Assembly: GCF_949628265.1 (NCBI RefSeq)
Contig: NC_088787.1
Location: 28,572,501-28,636,500, forward strand
Length of the DNA: 64,000 nucleotides
Direction of reading: 5' to 3'
Source of the DNA: Cloeon dipterum
Lineage: Eukaryota > Arthropoda > Insecta > Ephemeroptera > Baetidae
In this document: one piece after another, positions 50,160 to 61,200 of the stretch
How the letters are laid out: every line of letters starts with the position of its first letter
Position numbering within the stretch: the stretch's first letter is position 1
Made by a program: the position numbers and the translations under genes
Notes under the pieces: model-generated
The model's database searches: none
What the model saw: the letters and a program-made list of their open reading frames with translations, nothing else
Told to the model about the DNA's origin: nothing

Positions 50160-53100
50160 ACAGTGCCAATACAAATATCGAGGAAACAAAAATGGGAGGT
50201 AAAATGCAAACAGATAATGTTGATTGGAAATCTGATTTGTTTTGTAAATTTTTGTGTGACATGGAGTAAAGTTGCTCTGCTGGCCCACACATAAAACAAA
50301 ATTGAACCTAATTATGAAATTGAAAACTAACTGGATCCATCATATAAATTAAAATTGTTTGTCAAAAATAGAAAAAAATTAATTTTTTCGAGTTGCCGAA
50401 AAATGTTATGAGTCATTCGAGGCTAAATCATCCTGACGAGGAAAGTAAGGCCCACGTGTTTGTTCAAAGTTCAAAATCCATCGGCAAATCTTTGTAGAGC
50501 CAACTGGGGCGCGCAAACTCTGGAATTCGCTGAAGGACAATAATCCGAGCGTTATTATCGCCTTGTTTGCGGTCAGCTGCGGCTGGACGATAAATATAGG
50601 TGCAAAACAGAGAATGAGCACAACAGCCATTCATATGCTTGGTGGACAGTGGGGGCGAGGATTCTGAATCTTCCTGCGGTGGACCAACACACGCGCATTT
50701 GTCTGAAAACAAGCTGTCACCTCTGATTAACTGACCATCAGTCGGCACTCTTGTTAAAAGCCGACGCCTATCGAGATAAACACGCCATAAACGCCGGCTA
50801 CGAACGCCCACAGTGTCACAGGGACGAACGCACTGAATTACTCCCCGCCTCCGATAAGAATGAACTCTGTCTCTCTGGATCCACTGGGGCTGCGTTTTCC
50901 CGAATCAGAAGCTGACACACGAAACTTTAGCCCTGTGCGCTACGTACTAGTCGAGGCCCAGAGAGATGAGCATCTGTCTCTCTTTTCAACCGTGTGATGT
51001 TAAATTAATTAATCAAGGCACTGACGTGACACGTAACCCAAACTTTAAAGGCTATTTGTCTGATTCATACTCAGGGCTAAACGAAAGGTTGCACTCTCTA
51101 TGAATTTGGTTGCTTGGGATGGCCCGTGAAATGTATGGAGTTTTTAAAGACATTCATATTTCAAAGCCATTACTCGTTCAACTGCCCTTTTAATGAAATT
51201 TAACGTTGATTGAAGATAATCCTGCCTGAGTGTTTTAAAGTGAATGAGGGGCGGGCGTGGATAAAGCAAAGGCGGAAAAGCCGTGTGCAGGAAATAAGAG
51301 ACAAGAAGCACGTGTGGAACGAGATAGAGCTCAAATTCGGTGCTACACCACGCAAAGTGAGCGTGACAAAAATGCGATTTTCGTCAAGAAGCGAGAGCAG
51401 ACGGGCGAAAAGGGAGAGCGGCACAAGAATTACGCGTGAAATCACTGTTCACGAGGCGTGTGACACTTTTACACAAGAAAATCCGTGCCGGATAATGGAG
51501 TCTGTAGTGTCAGATGCTGGCGGGCTAGAAAAACTTTTCTGCCTCGCGAAGTGCCGATCATAGATTGAACCAATTTCATATTAACTCCGCGTCTAGTCTG
51601 CTAACTCGAGGCGCAAAGCTTGGGCTTCTCTAACTTGCTCATATTCAACTTAAATGCAACTCGGAATTGAAATTTATATCACATTTAATCCGCTAACCCG
51701 TTTTTCAAAAGGGCTTGCTGCCCTGCCAGAGGCACCGCTCTGAAATTTCCATCGCTTACAAACGTGAACTGCGTGAAAACGCGAGCCGTGATTTGCTGCG
51801 CAATAATTCGCATTGTTTCACAACATTTCCACATAAATTTCCAGCCAAATAAAACGGAATTTCGCTCTGGTGCAAAACCGCACGCATCTCGCCAACAGCC
51901 CAGCGGTCGACGCAAGAGCGTGCGTGCTTTCTGGCTTGTGTTACTAACTTTTCATTTTTCGCCAGCGTCTAAAATAATTGCGAACGACTCAATTTCCCAG
52001 CAGGGCCGAAATATGGTGCGCGTTTGCAGCACATAACTACTTGTTAGAGTTTTTAGCTCGCTGTTCTGGGGGCGTGTAATTGCGGCTCGGCCTATTTGAA
52101 TTCTGGCTCGTCTGCCGCTGCGCGAATCGAGTGAGCGAGGGCACTATGAGCTGCTAGCGGGCCCGAGAATTGCTGCTGTTCATGGTTATGGTGTGTGTGC
52201 TGCTATCATAATTATTTATTATTATTGTTTCGTGTTGGTACACGCTCGTAAATTGCAAAAACACAACAAACGAACGGACGTAATCTGCCATCTATTTGCC
52301 TCTACTGCACCACCCTTTATGCTATTTAATCTGCAGCTAATGCGCTTTCACCCGATGATATTTTATTGCTCGACGCTAACCCCCTCTGGATTATAAAAAC
52401 GGAATGAAGGTGTGTCTGAGGATTCAATTGGAACAGATGAGGGTGTGCAACCTCGAATTTCATTCTTGGTCTCACAATCAGTAAAAGCCTGAAAATGCAG
52501 AGGGTATGCAACGTCTTAAGCGCTCATGTTGCGCAGGTTGCCTAGTTTCGATGTAAATGTTTGTTTGTGAAGTATGTAACAAAAGACAAATGCATGAGTG
52601 TTGCTCTATTTTATGCGTGAATTAACGGCACCAGATGGCTTTGCCGTTACTCGCATAATTTAGAATATGTTTTCTAGAGATATATTATATGAAGCTTATA
52701 CTCAACAAATAATTTGAAACAGATGCTAGATAACCAAATTGGTTCAATATCCAATAAGGGTTTGGGAGGGTACTACATGTTTGTTGAAAGTGAATCTGTA
52801 TTGTACAATTTTGCAAAATCATTTTTATCTAAATAAATCAATAAAAATGGACCAGGAGTGCCGTTTATTTTTCCGAGAAAAAAAGGCTTTAAAGATCAAA
52901 TGCTAATCAAGCGGTGATAACTCTACAATAAAAATCATTATTTTTTGCAAAATGTCCTGAAGCAGATATAAAAAATTAAATTCTTCAGTCTTGGTCCGTG
53001 AATAACAGCTTTTTTCTATAATTTAAATATTTAAATGAAAACTAGTGAGCAAAACGATAAAAATGCTAATTCAAAAATTTCTTACGTTAATAATTACGTT

Positions 53101-56100
53101 GATGTTGTGCATGAAATTACATTCAGAAAGAAATGCTACCATACAGCCTTGCTAGGATTGTGGTAAACAAATTGGTTTTGGCCGAGTCGCAGCGATCGGT
53201 ACTGCAGGTTATGCAAAACAGCGGCTGGAAGTGGCGGCAGTTGCGCGTGATAGCCCCCAGGCTGCTGGAACGAAGGAGTTCTCAACTTGATGCGCTCGAA
53301 TTCGCCAGCCGCCATGTGTTTTGAATGTTGTGCACATCAAAATTTACAGCCGACTAATATTTGTGGCCGATATTGTCTCTGGCCAGCCGCTGCCGGGTGA
53401 TAAACGACGCGTTCGCGAATGCGCAGCCCTCGTGAGTTAAAAAGGCCATCATTATACCTTTGGCAGTTGCTGGAATGGAAACGCCTTCAATTTTTCCCTT
53501 TTCTCTCTGCTGCGTCTAATAAAATCAGCCGAGAAGCACCTCCCGAGGCAATATCTATTCTCTTCTCCGGCTTCCTCTGCGCGTAATCGAATTTAATAAA
53601 ATTTTATCCAGCGCGGCCGCGTTTTCTCATAGTTCGCAACGGATTAAACTCTCGAGGCGGTGAATTTATTTCATCAATGCGAAAATTTACTGTGAATCCA
53701 TTTTTACCGCCGCTTATCGCTCCAACTCTTATTATGCCTCGTGGGACGTGTACTTAGTTGCTCTCGGTCCTTCGTACTTGTCCAATTAAAATCGGTTCGA
53801 TGGTCTACTGGGGACGCTTCAAGAGCCGAGAAAGCGCGTCGTCAGCTTAATTAACTACCTCGCTCGCTATCAGTCCTTCTGCCGAATACCACTCGAGACA
53901 GTTTTCGTTTTCTCAAACCGTCGTGCACTCATATGCAAATCACAAAAATTAAAAAAAAACACACACACACGAAAGAAAGAGACTAACCAAATTTATGACT
54001 GTAGCTGTAATAAATAATAACCCAAAATTATATTATGGTGCTAAAAACAATAAAATACAGTTTTAAAGGTTTGAACCGTAACAAACTTTTCTTTAATATT
54101 GAATTCTGACTGCCGTTTGTGAAAATTTCCAGACCTAGATTAAGACTCAAAGCTGCTGGTAGAACAGTTGCTGATCTATTAACCAAATACAAAAGAAATA
54201 AAAATGATTTCATAAATTGCATGCTCAAACATCTTGAAATCTAAAAATTCAGTAAACAGTTCAGATGAGCAAACACGAGGAATGAAACGAATAAACATAC
54301 TAAAATTACGAAATATTTTGATTTTATGTTGGTTACTAATATATTCGCTAAAAAATAAAGAATGGGTGGATGATTGTTAATTAATTCCAGAAATAATATC
54401 ACACTTTTGCACTATCTGTCAAAACTCTACCTCGTTTTTCAGCTTATGTGAGAGAAATTTATTTTGATTAAATTTTCTCATACGGGTTAACTTTCTTAAA
54501 TACTGGATTCTATTACTATATTTTTTATTTATACCAGTTTTTAATGTTTCTAGAGAGTTTCAATTGCGTCAAATAGCAATGAAACGTGTAATTAGCAATA
54601 TGATTTCGATTTAGCTTTACTTAATAAGCGAACAGTATATCAACTGTAGGAATTTCATTAACAAAGTTTTACAAATTTTCCAAGAAACATACGATTAAGT
54701 ATGGATATACATGCTTAATTTCCATTATGAACTGCTTGGGGTCAAATAAACGGATCGATCCCGTGCTGAGTGAGCCGGAAGAACCGATTTTGCTTTAAGA
54801 AATGAGGAGACGGAGAGAGCTTGAAATTAAGTTTGCATCAATTTTCCGCCAGGCTGATAGCAAACAATTGGGCCGGCTAAGTAATTGGCCGCGTTTGACA
54901 TCCATTTGGCTGATGAGTCGTCGTCATTCGTCCCTCTCGTCAGTCAGTGGAAAATCAGCCCTTCAGCACCGATCCGAGAGGCCCTTAATATCGGCGCGGC
55001 CCATGCAGTGCAAACAAAAGAAGCCGGCCGCGCATCAAGATGGACCCTTTCGGCGCCTGGCAAAGGCCGTGCGTAAGAATGTTGTTATTGCAAAAGAGCG
55101 GTGTGTCGCAAACAAAGGCCACGCTGATGACAACCTGATGAAACTGCGGCCCGCCTTCAGTGCCGGCGACATTTTAATAATAAATATGTGCACGCTCTCG
55201 TGATTCGCAGGCCGGTGCTGACCCTTATCTGCAAGGCCAATTATGGTGCCCGCTCTCGCAAACTCCTCCGGGCTCGGCCGTCCGGTCGCCTTTGTGCTCG
55301 TGCCCTTTGAATTGAACACACCACCGTCATGTTAGTCAATTTTTAACTGAACTGCTCAACAACGTGTGCGGAAATTGATTGTGGCGTAATTGAACTCAAA
55401 AAGAGGCTCTCGGGGGAGCGCTCCATCATAATTGAAATAAAACCATCCCCCTTTTTTGATACTTAATGCGCGTTATGCTAGAGGTCAATAATTATATGTT
55501 GTAATATTTCAAGTGAGGGAGTTGGAAATTTAAAAAGGGGAAATCGATTAATTAAATAGATCTGTAAAGAAGCACTTTTGACCAAGCACTTCCAGGAAAT
55601 GTAGTTATTCTACAAATCTATATATTAGAGGTATCAGCTGCGAGATTTAAGGCGGTGGCTGGCGGGACCAGCTTAGCCGAATTTCTTGCCCAGCGGCCAT
55701 TTTCACCGGCGGCTGGCGCGGCTGACAATATGTTAAACGTATAGTTTAGTAGTATATAGTGCTCAACGGCCTGAAGAGCCGGAAGACATATTTTTCTCCT
55801 GCACTTTTTAATTTTTAACCTTTTTCACTGGCGGCTGGCGTGGCTGGCGCAGCTTAGCCCGATTCACGGCGGCTGCCCACATGACCAAGATTTGCCGGCT
55901 GGCTGAGACCTCTAGACTATATATTTTTCGTTTTAGATCTGATTTTTCGGGTCAAATGCTGTTGGAAAAGAAAAATCAGGACACTTTATGTTCTGTATTA
56001 TCAACGAAAGTGTCAGTATTATATTATTCCGATAGCGTAAATGTAATAATAAAAAAACAGAGTGTCAGCTATTTGTCAATGTAATCAATTAATTGGACTT

Positions 56101-57870
56101 TTTGCAATTTTCAAACAATCTCAAGCAGACATAATTAAACCCAGTGCAGGAATGAAATCTGCAAGTTGATCTGCGCTTTCCTAGTCTAAATAGCCGAGAA
56201 TATGGTCGACGAACACGCCAGCGTGCAGACAAAGTTTTGCCCTGTTGGGCGTGGTACCAAATAAGCATTTCTCAAAAGGCTAAAGGCCGCTACATAATAA
56301 CGCGCTGTGGCAAAGGTGGCTTGCGCTCTTTATCCGTCGCTTCCGTGATCTGCTGGCTTAAAAGTTGGCCAGCTGCTTTTTCTTTTCACTACCTTTGCAC
56401 GTTCGTCGACGTGGATGGAAATACTTCACTTACATTAGAAACTATTACCAAGTCACTGCCGCGCACACAAAACGCAAACTTTAGTTCAGTTTGTCTGTAT
56501 CCCACTCACCACTCCAAAAAAATTTGTCCAGGCATGCTTCTATAGGTGTGCCCTTTACGGACGTTTTGCCGAAATTTAGAATGCTGCGTTAAAAAGATTT
56601 ATATTGAAAGTAGTGTGACATATTCATTACCACGGTTGGCAAATGGATCTGAGAGGCTGTATTTTTCTATGCAAAAACTTATAATTTTTATCACTTCCCT
56701 CTTTCCGGGCTTCTGTGTGTATTAAATTTAATTTTAGTATGGATAAAAATTTTATCTTTTGATGTTGATTCAAGTGCCAAGGAAAATGAAATGATGGTTC
56801 ATTGTTAGAACATTTTTCAAATAAGCCCTCGAAAAGCCATTTTACAATTTAAGTGCTGATGAATACTAAAGCGTCAACTCTATCAAATATGCATTTTCAG
56901 CAGAATATGAAGCCCGCCGTTTATTCATATTAAAGAGGTGTTTGTGCGTACATATCAAATTACCTCGCCAGTGCACGCATGATGAACGAGCTGAATAAAT
57001 CTTCATCAGAAAACCGACTCGTTACACGCCTTTGTCTCATACTTGATATAACAGGCCGTTTTTTGGTCCGTAATGCTATGCGGCTGTAATTGCATTTGGA
57101 GAGTCGCTTTTCGCAATATGCACGCTAATTAATAATGCGGCCGTGTGGCTCGTGCCGCACACGTCCGCCATTTGTATTCATTTGTACTGCAGTAATGGGA
57201 TATAACAAAGATTGATCATAATTAATCGTGTGGACTGCGCTCGCTTGTTGTGCTTCTGGCGAATCGAGTGGCGGAACAGATATAGCGTGCCTCCGACTTT
57301 CTGTTCCTGCTTATTGGATCCAATTATATATGTGCCGCGCATTGTATGTATACGCGCATAAACATCAACGGCAGTGGGATCAAGTTTTGGCGTTTCCCTC
57401 TGGCTCCAGGCCCGACAATCGAGCAGGCGGTATCGTGATTTACAAAATACCACAGTCGGATAATAATGCTTGCTTATGAAAAAAATTTGGATCAGGTCCA
57501 GGAAACGCGTGGAGAGCGCCTCCTTAACAACCGTGCTCGAGAGCATTTTTTACTCCCGCAATAATTGTAGTTTTACCCGGGTGTACTTTGAATGGCAAAG
57601 TTCAAACATGCTCAGGGGTTGTTTTCGAAGGAAAAATGCCACGGATGAAAACAGACCCGGTTATAATGAATAGGCCTGAATAATCAAGTTCGATAGGAGG
57701 CAATTATAATTAGCAATTCCCTATGAACGCGCTAGCGCTAATGAAGCCGAACAAATTAATGCCACAAAATGAACTTTGTTCGTGAGCACAAAGAGGCGGA
57801 ACAGAGAGCATGAGCGAGCGAGCGAGAGAGAGAGAGCGAGAGAGAGAGCGAGAGAGAGAGCGAGAGAGAG

Positions 57871-57917
<47 letters not shown>

Positions 57918-58246
57918 GCACCACCCACCACTCGGCTGGCCGGAGCTTTTTACCTTTGTGCACCTCTATTGGATCTCTTACCAAATGAGCCGGGCCAAGT
58001 GACTTTTAGTGTACGTACTAACTTTGACCTTTGTCTGTGAACTGGGCTGTTTATAGAGAGCACCGGATAAATTGTGAAGTCGTTCGCGTGCATTTTTGTG
58101 TGACGCACGAGTGGCAATACGTACCTTGAACTTGCCAAGGTGGTCCACGACGCATGACAGCACCACTTCGCGGCCGAGAGGCACTGTAGCGTTCTGGATG
58201 GGTTGCCCGAAGTCTGGATCCTCGATCATTCTTGCTACGGACCACT
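21537..58246 (-). CDS. DIP-gamma: Dpr-interacting protein (DIP-gamma-like) Ig-domain adhesion gene, 5' end missing
   Basis: Eight exons join in one frame (385 residues): 58246-58125, 44208-44001, 33325-33155, 30729-30601, 27287-27149, 24380-24232, 22765-22703 and 21712-21537. All introns are GT-AG, phases 0,1,1,1,2,1,1. DIPs are neuronal surface proteins that bind Dpr partners to match synaptic pairs. There are three Ig domains, each split over two exons, with cysteine pairs VLSC/YMC, LVC/FLC and LEC/YNC. Family marks are [46 protein letters not shown] and INYW. N-glycosylation sites are NATV, NATL and NGSL. The C-terminus has a serine/small-residue stretch then a hydrophobic patch, possibly a GPI signal. 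Exon A starts mid-codon, so at least one upstream exon with the signal peptide is missing. The extra cysteines DRGCYMC and VGC, and the IKL tail, point to DIP-gamma as I remember it; another DIP or lachesin is the alternative. The gene spans at least 36.7 kb. Confidence 0.85.
21713..22702 (-). other. DIP-like gene intron 7
   Basis: 990 nt, phase 1, AT-rich in its middle. Nothing else recognised. Confidence 0.7.
22703..22765 (-). CDS. DIP-gamma: DIP-like gene exon 7 (post-Ig3 linker)
   Basis: A 63-nt exon between a TTTCAG acceptor and a G|GTGAGT donor. It encodes [20 protein letters not shown] and two glycines across the junction, the proline-rich linker that follows the third Ig domain in this family. 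Phase 1 on both sides, so it could be skipped without breaking the frame. Confidence 0.85.
22766..24231 (-). other. DIP-like gene intron 6
   Basis: 1466 nt, phase 1. It contains a short (GT)n run at 23468-23486; no other feature is seen. Confidence 0.7.
23468..23486. repeat. (GT)n microsatellite
   Basis: About nine uninterrupted GT units inside intron 6 of the DIP-like gene. Confidence 0.9.
24232..24380 (-). CDS. DIP-gamma: DIP-like gene exon 6 (second half of Ig3)
   Basis: The exon begins after a TTGTTTCAG acceptor and ends at G|GTGAGT. It encodes GPKYVITES, the F-strand motif [19 protein letters not shown] with the second Ig3 cysteine, and the end RLY. The D-x-G-x-Y-x-C pattern is the standard Ig signature. 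Confidence 0.92.
24381..27148 (-). other. DIP-like gene intron 5
   Basis: 2768 nt, phase 2. GC-rich patches lie near 24.9-25.6 and 26.3-26.7 kb with many chance open frames. No exon or repeat family is recognised. Confidence 0.7.
27149..27287 (-). CDS. DIP-gamma: DIP-like gene exon 5 (first half of Ig3)
   Basis: Acceptor TGTTTCAG, donor GG|GTAAGC. It encodes [20 protein letters not shown], with the first Ig3 cysteine, then NTINYW, with the core tryptophan position, and ends GEMLLNG. Agreement with DIP and lachesin Ig3 is strong. Confidence 0.92.
27288..30600 (-). other. DIP-like gene intron 4
   Basis: 3313 nt, phase 1. It includes short ATTA-rich stretches (for example near 27.75 and 30.05 kb) but no recognised exon or repeat. 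Confidence 0.7.
30601..30729 (-). CDS. DIP-gamma: DIP-like gene exon 4 (second half of Ig2)
   Basis: Acceptor TTGTTTTAG, donor CAACT|GTGAGT. It encodes the segment [20 protein letters not shown], which holds the second Ig2 cysteine and the hallmark CIASN.VPP.VSKR of DIP and lachesin proteins. An N-glycosylation site NGS lies near its start. Confidence 0.95.
30730..33154 (-). other. DIP-like gene intron 3
   Basis: 2425 nt, phase 1. Nothing recognised beyond AT-rich filler and chance open frames near 31.7-32.1 kb. Confidence 0.7.
33155..33325 (-). CDS. DIP-gamma: DIP-like gene exon 3 (first half of Ig2)
   Basis: Acceptor TTGTTGCAG, donor AAAG|GTAACA. It encodes [20 protein letters not shown], then NATLVC with a glycosylation site and the first Ig2 cysteine, then [12 protein letters not shown] with the core tryptophan. 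It ends LREIMK. Confidence 0.95.
34921..35190 (-). pseudogene. Interrupted open frame with basic C-terminus, origin unknown
   Basis: One minus-strand frame of 89 codons is broken by a single TGA at 35080-35082 and ends with TAA at 34921-34923. The upstream part includes [20 protein letters not shown]. The downstream part includes [18 protein letters not shown] and a lysine/arginine-rich end ([16 protein letters not shown]). The composition looks coding, and both parts being in the same frame is more than I would expect by chance in AT-rich DNA. I do not recognise the family. A dead transposon or pseudogene is most likely. A plus-strand acceptor-like TTTTTTTCTAG at 34951-34961 overlaps, so strand is not certain. 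Confidence 0.3.
40098..40901. mobile_element. Foldback-like element with arms of short degenerate repeats
   Basis: The left arm (40098-40201) contains repeated variants of CGGAAATTGTCCGAA and TATCCGAAACGGAATTGTCC. The right arm (40807-40901) contains the same motif family on the opposite strand: TTCGAACAATTTCATTTCCG, GACAAATTCCATTTC and CAGATAATTTCCATTTCGGA. The roughly 600-bp centre includes a small direct repeat GCTTGTG near 40426-40450 and no coding region I recognise. Inverted arms made of short degenerate units are typical of Foldback or similar non-autonomous DNA elements. Target duplications were not identified. Confidence 0.5.
43304..43460. repeat. Perfect 27-bp inverted repeat, 103-nt loop
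   Basis: Arms 43304-43330 and 43434-43460 are exact reverse complements over 27 bases. Outward similarity continues imperfectly for about 12 more bases (GAGAAAAAATA on both sides). The outer flanks carry an imperfect 17-base direct repeat, TTAAATTTATGT(T)CGAG, at 43279-43294 and near 43517-43533. It lies in intron 2 of the DIP-like gene. It could be a small terminal-inverted-repeat element or a hairpin RNA precursor. Confidence 0.85.
44001..44208 (-). CDS. DIP-gamma: DIP-like gene exon 2 (second half of Ig1)
   Basis: Acceptor TGTCCACAG, donor CACG|GTAAGT. It encodes [19 protein letters not shown], then [20 protein letters not shown] and [17 protein letters not shown]. It has the core tryptophan and the second Ig1 cysteine. 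Two additional cysteines appear where many DIPs have Trp/Gly/Tyr and Tyr/Phe. Confidence 0.95.
50122..50155. repeat. (GA)n microsatellite
   Basis: Seventeen uninterrupted GA units inside the long DIP intron. Confidence 0.98.
55651..55905. repeat. GC-rich GGCTGGCG repeat cluster
   Basis: Two degenerate copies of a unit contain GGCGGCTGGCG followed by AGCTTAGCC and GAATT/GATTC. The AGCTTAGCC blocks are at 55670 and 55851, 181 nt apart. Extra GGCGGCTGGCGCGGCTG and GCCGGCTGGCTG blocks lie between and after. The cluster stands out against AT-rich flanks. A related string (GCAGGCTGGCGCGGCC) occurs near 46217. It is probably a dispersed repeat family. Confidence 0.6.
57812..57914. repeat. GA array with 12-nt GCGAGAGAGAGA period
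   Basis: It begins with GAGC tetramers, continues as four to five units of a 12-nt GCGAGAGAGAGA repeat, then becomes pure GA. It lies about 210 nt inside the intron from the exon A donor and reads as a long pyrimidine tract on the DIP sense strand. Confidence 0.9.
58125..58246 (-). CDS. DIP-gamma: DIP-like gene first visible coding exon (first half of Ig1)
   Basis: Acceptor TGTTTCAG, donor TTCAAG|GTACGT. It encodes [18 protein letters not shown], a glycosylation site NATV, and [19 protein letters not shown] with the first Ig1 cysteine. It opens in the middle of a codon (two bases complete it), so it cannot be the first coding exon. Confidence 0.93.
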
Positions 58247-61200
58247 CTGAAACATTATAATAAAACAAAATTAGAGCATTAGCTCCTGCACTCTTGTCAG
58301 ATTTGAATTGAACGGCAAGAGTAGCAAAGCCTGATTGATTTTTGTTCAGAATTTGATTCTTGTAAATATCGTACTGTATCTTTATAATTTGTCTTTTTTC
58401 TGTTTTTCAATTTGTGTAAAAGGAACTATTCATTTAGAAATATTTACTTTATTCATTCTGCAACGACGCAATAAATCAAATAGACTACCACGATTACCAC
58501 AAAGAAGCTATTTAAAGCTCAAATTCATGATACACTCACTTTCATATTCTCCTGGAGCTTAAAGTGACGAGTTTCTCCGCCATGTACAAAATATCCCAAA
58601 TAATAGTTTCATTTTTTTAATCGTTTAAATTTGAGTAAATTTTTAGTGCATTTGTTTCTGATCATTACCTACGATTTTTGGTGTTAATTTAATGTGATAC
58701 ATCGCAGGTGTTCAGTTATACTTTATTCATTCAGTGTTCTATTTTGTAGGCTAGGAAGAAAATTTCAAATAGCAAGGGGAATTATTTTTCTCAACACCAG
58801 ATATTGCTCATTTTTTTATTCAGCTGCCCATTTATTGTGGAAGGCTGTTGGTTTTATTGTCCTACGTTTCTGGCATCCAGGTATCTCTCCAGGTTTTTCG
58901 GGTATTTCTAGATTTTCGTTGATGGCTCAGTTAGTCGTAAAAAAGGCTGATTATTGTGTTTGTTACATGCGCGCGCCGACCAGGGTATAAATTGGTCACA
59001 CCACCGGCGATGATGGTTTATTGCCAATTACTGGCCAGCACGCTATTATGCCATGGAACAGAGAGTGTGTGTATACATTTCCCAGCTGAGAGCGAGCGGC
59101 TGGCTTTATTGTTGCGGACGAGCAGTTGATGGCGAAATGGCGTTATGATGGCGCTAAGTGAATATAAATGGCCCATCAAACATGCACAAAGAACAAAAGT
59201 GCACCGACGGCATATTATTATCCACGCGCCGGGGGCTCAGCTGCAGCAGGATTATTTTCACTGCTGGGCAAAAGGATAATGAGATTTGGCCAACAACCCG
59301 ATCGCCTGCGAATTTGCAATTCTGATTCCGACATGTCGAAAAATTCTTTGAATGCCGATCCGCGCGTGTATGAATAATAAATGGACACAGGAGGGACGCT
59401 TTGTGTCGGACTTTTTAATGGTCTCAGCAGCGAGCATACATATAATGCAACGCACACTTTATATGAAGAGTAAATGCAAATCACTCGCGGCGCTGCAGGA
59501 CGTGTCTCTCTAACAACTAACAAAGGATGGTTTTATTTCTGCTTGAATAGAGTTGTTGGCAGTTTCCACTGTAATTTATTGCAAGCAGCTTTATTACTGC
59601 AGCTTCTTTATGAAATACAAACTCGACGAGGCTTATTCCACTGAATGAAAAATTGCGCTGATTCCATACTGTCTGGAAAAGGAGATGATGCTCGAGTTTT
59701 TGATGATTGTTTTCTTCCTGGAAAAATAATTAAGTTTTGGACGGAAAAAACCATAATTTCTCGGCGCTCAGAGGGAGTAATATATTTATTGATATTTTCC
59801 ACATACTGATTTTTTTTAGAGTTTAAAAATGTCTGTCATGTTCTCCAAACATGGATGGTGACTAGAATATTGAATGTGTATCCTCGTCTTCTAAGGTCTA
59901 TAAATGTCAAGCGCATTTATCTACCGCGCAATATAAAGTATTCACATCGGTAGTTCTCTTCGAAGCACAGAAATCTGCAGCTGGATACAGAAAGCTGCAC
60001 TCGTCGTGTATAATATGCACCACAAAATTGTGCAGAATAGAAGAAGCCAGCACATTAACTCTGCACCAGCAACTTTCTTCGGCTTTATTTTGCAGCAGCC
60101 GAGATAAAATTGTAGTCTACTGCTTCTGTGTGCTATGTGAGGGAAGACCGCGGCTGAATTCGAGATTGGATGGGAAATTTACTTTTCCGCGCGCGATGCT
60201 TCCCAGATTTTTTATTACAGCCGGGGAAAATTATTTTTATCTGGCGTGCGCCGCGCAATCCGGCAGCAGTTCATTCCGCGGACTGCTTGTTATGCTCTAC
60301 GGGATGAAAAAAATGAGAATTTGTTTCATTCAGTGAAGGAAAACAGTCGCTGCGCTTTGTTGGTTAGCGGAAATTGCCTAGACGTACCATTGCATTCCAG
60401 CAATAGGACAATCGTCTTATCGCATTTTGTTTCCCGTTGAGATATTTTATTATTCAAATCGGCAGTCTATTTTTCTTGAGGAGGGGAAAGTATCGTGCAA
60501 CTCAAAATATTTTTTGTGGTGATATTTATATTCTTTTTATTAATAAACAATTGATTCAACCGTTTTATGAAAAATAATTTTGAAGCTGGATGAATCCAAA
60601 TAGGTGCTGTATCGTATTAATAGTTAGGAACAGTTAATTTCTTCTTATTCCCTACTGTATCAAATTAAACCACGTTGTCACGTTAAAACAAAAAAGACAA
60701 CATTTTTAGGAAAACATTGTGGCAAATGGCTTTACCCATATGTTTCACTTGATATATGCCTGTCATGGATATCACTATATTTATTTTCTGTATTAATCAA
60801 ATGTTTCATTATGAACCACACAAATGTAGGCGTGGTGTGAGAAATGTCACATTCAAAAGTGTCGGGAAAGAAAAAAAACGACTCAAGAGATAAGAGAAAC
60901 GTTAAAAATGTGCAAAACCTGAACTGTAATAATTTTAGTGTTGTATGCCTAGTGCGTTAAATAAAATTGTCTATTCTAAGACTTAACCCAAGAAGAACAA
61001 ACCCCAAATTGGCCTAGACTTTGGTTACATAATTTGAGGGCTCATGTTCGTTGAGGACAATCATACTATCCACAATTAACATTACACAATTTTTACACCA
61101 ACACAACACTCGCTTAGAAGCATTTGTGTCAGTCGTCGCTAAATTTAAATATTTGGTCGGGAAATTCGTGAATAATTTAATAAATAGAGATTGCTTTCTT

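Larger units (their letters stand above)
44209..58124 (-). other. DIP-like gene intron 1 of the visible exons
   Basis: 13,916 nt, phase 0. It contains a (GA)n run (50122-50155), a GC-rich GGCTGGCG repeat cluster (55651-55905) with a related piece near 46195-46235, and a 12-nt periodic GA array (57812-57914). No other exon or RNA gene is recognised in it. The remainder is AT-rich filler alternating with GC-richer islands, for example near 45.5-45.9, 47.1-47.6 and 54.8-55.3 kb. Confidence 0.65.

Noticed and set aside
58559..58612. Minus-strand ATG reading MKLLFGIFCTW, resembling a signal peptide for the DIP-like gene
   Set aside because: The frame stops after 17 codons. The nearby GTGAGT donor at 58538-58543 would need a different frame to join exon A, so it cannot be the missing first exon as it stands.
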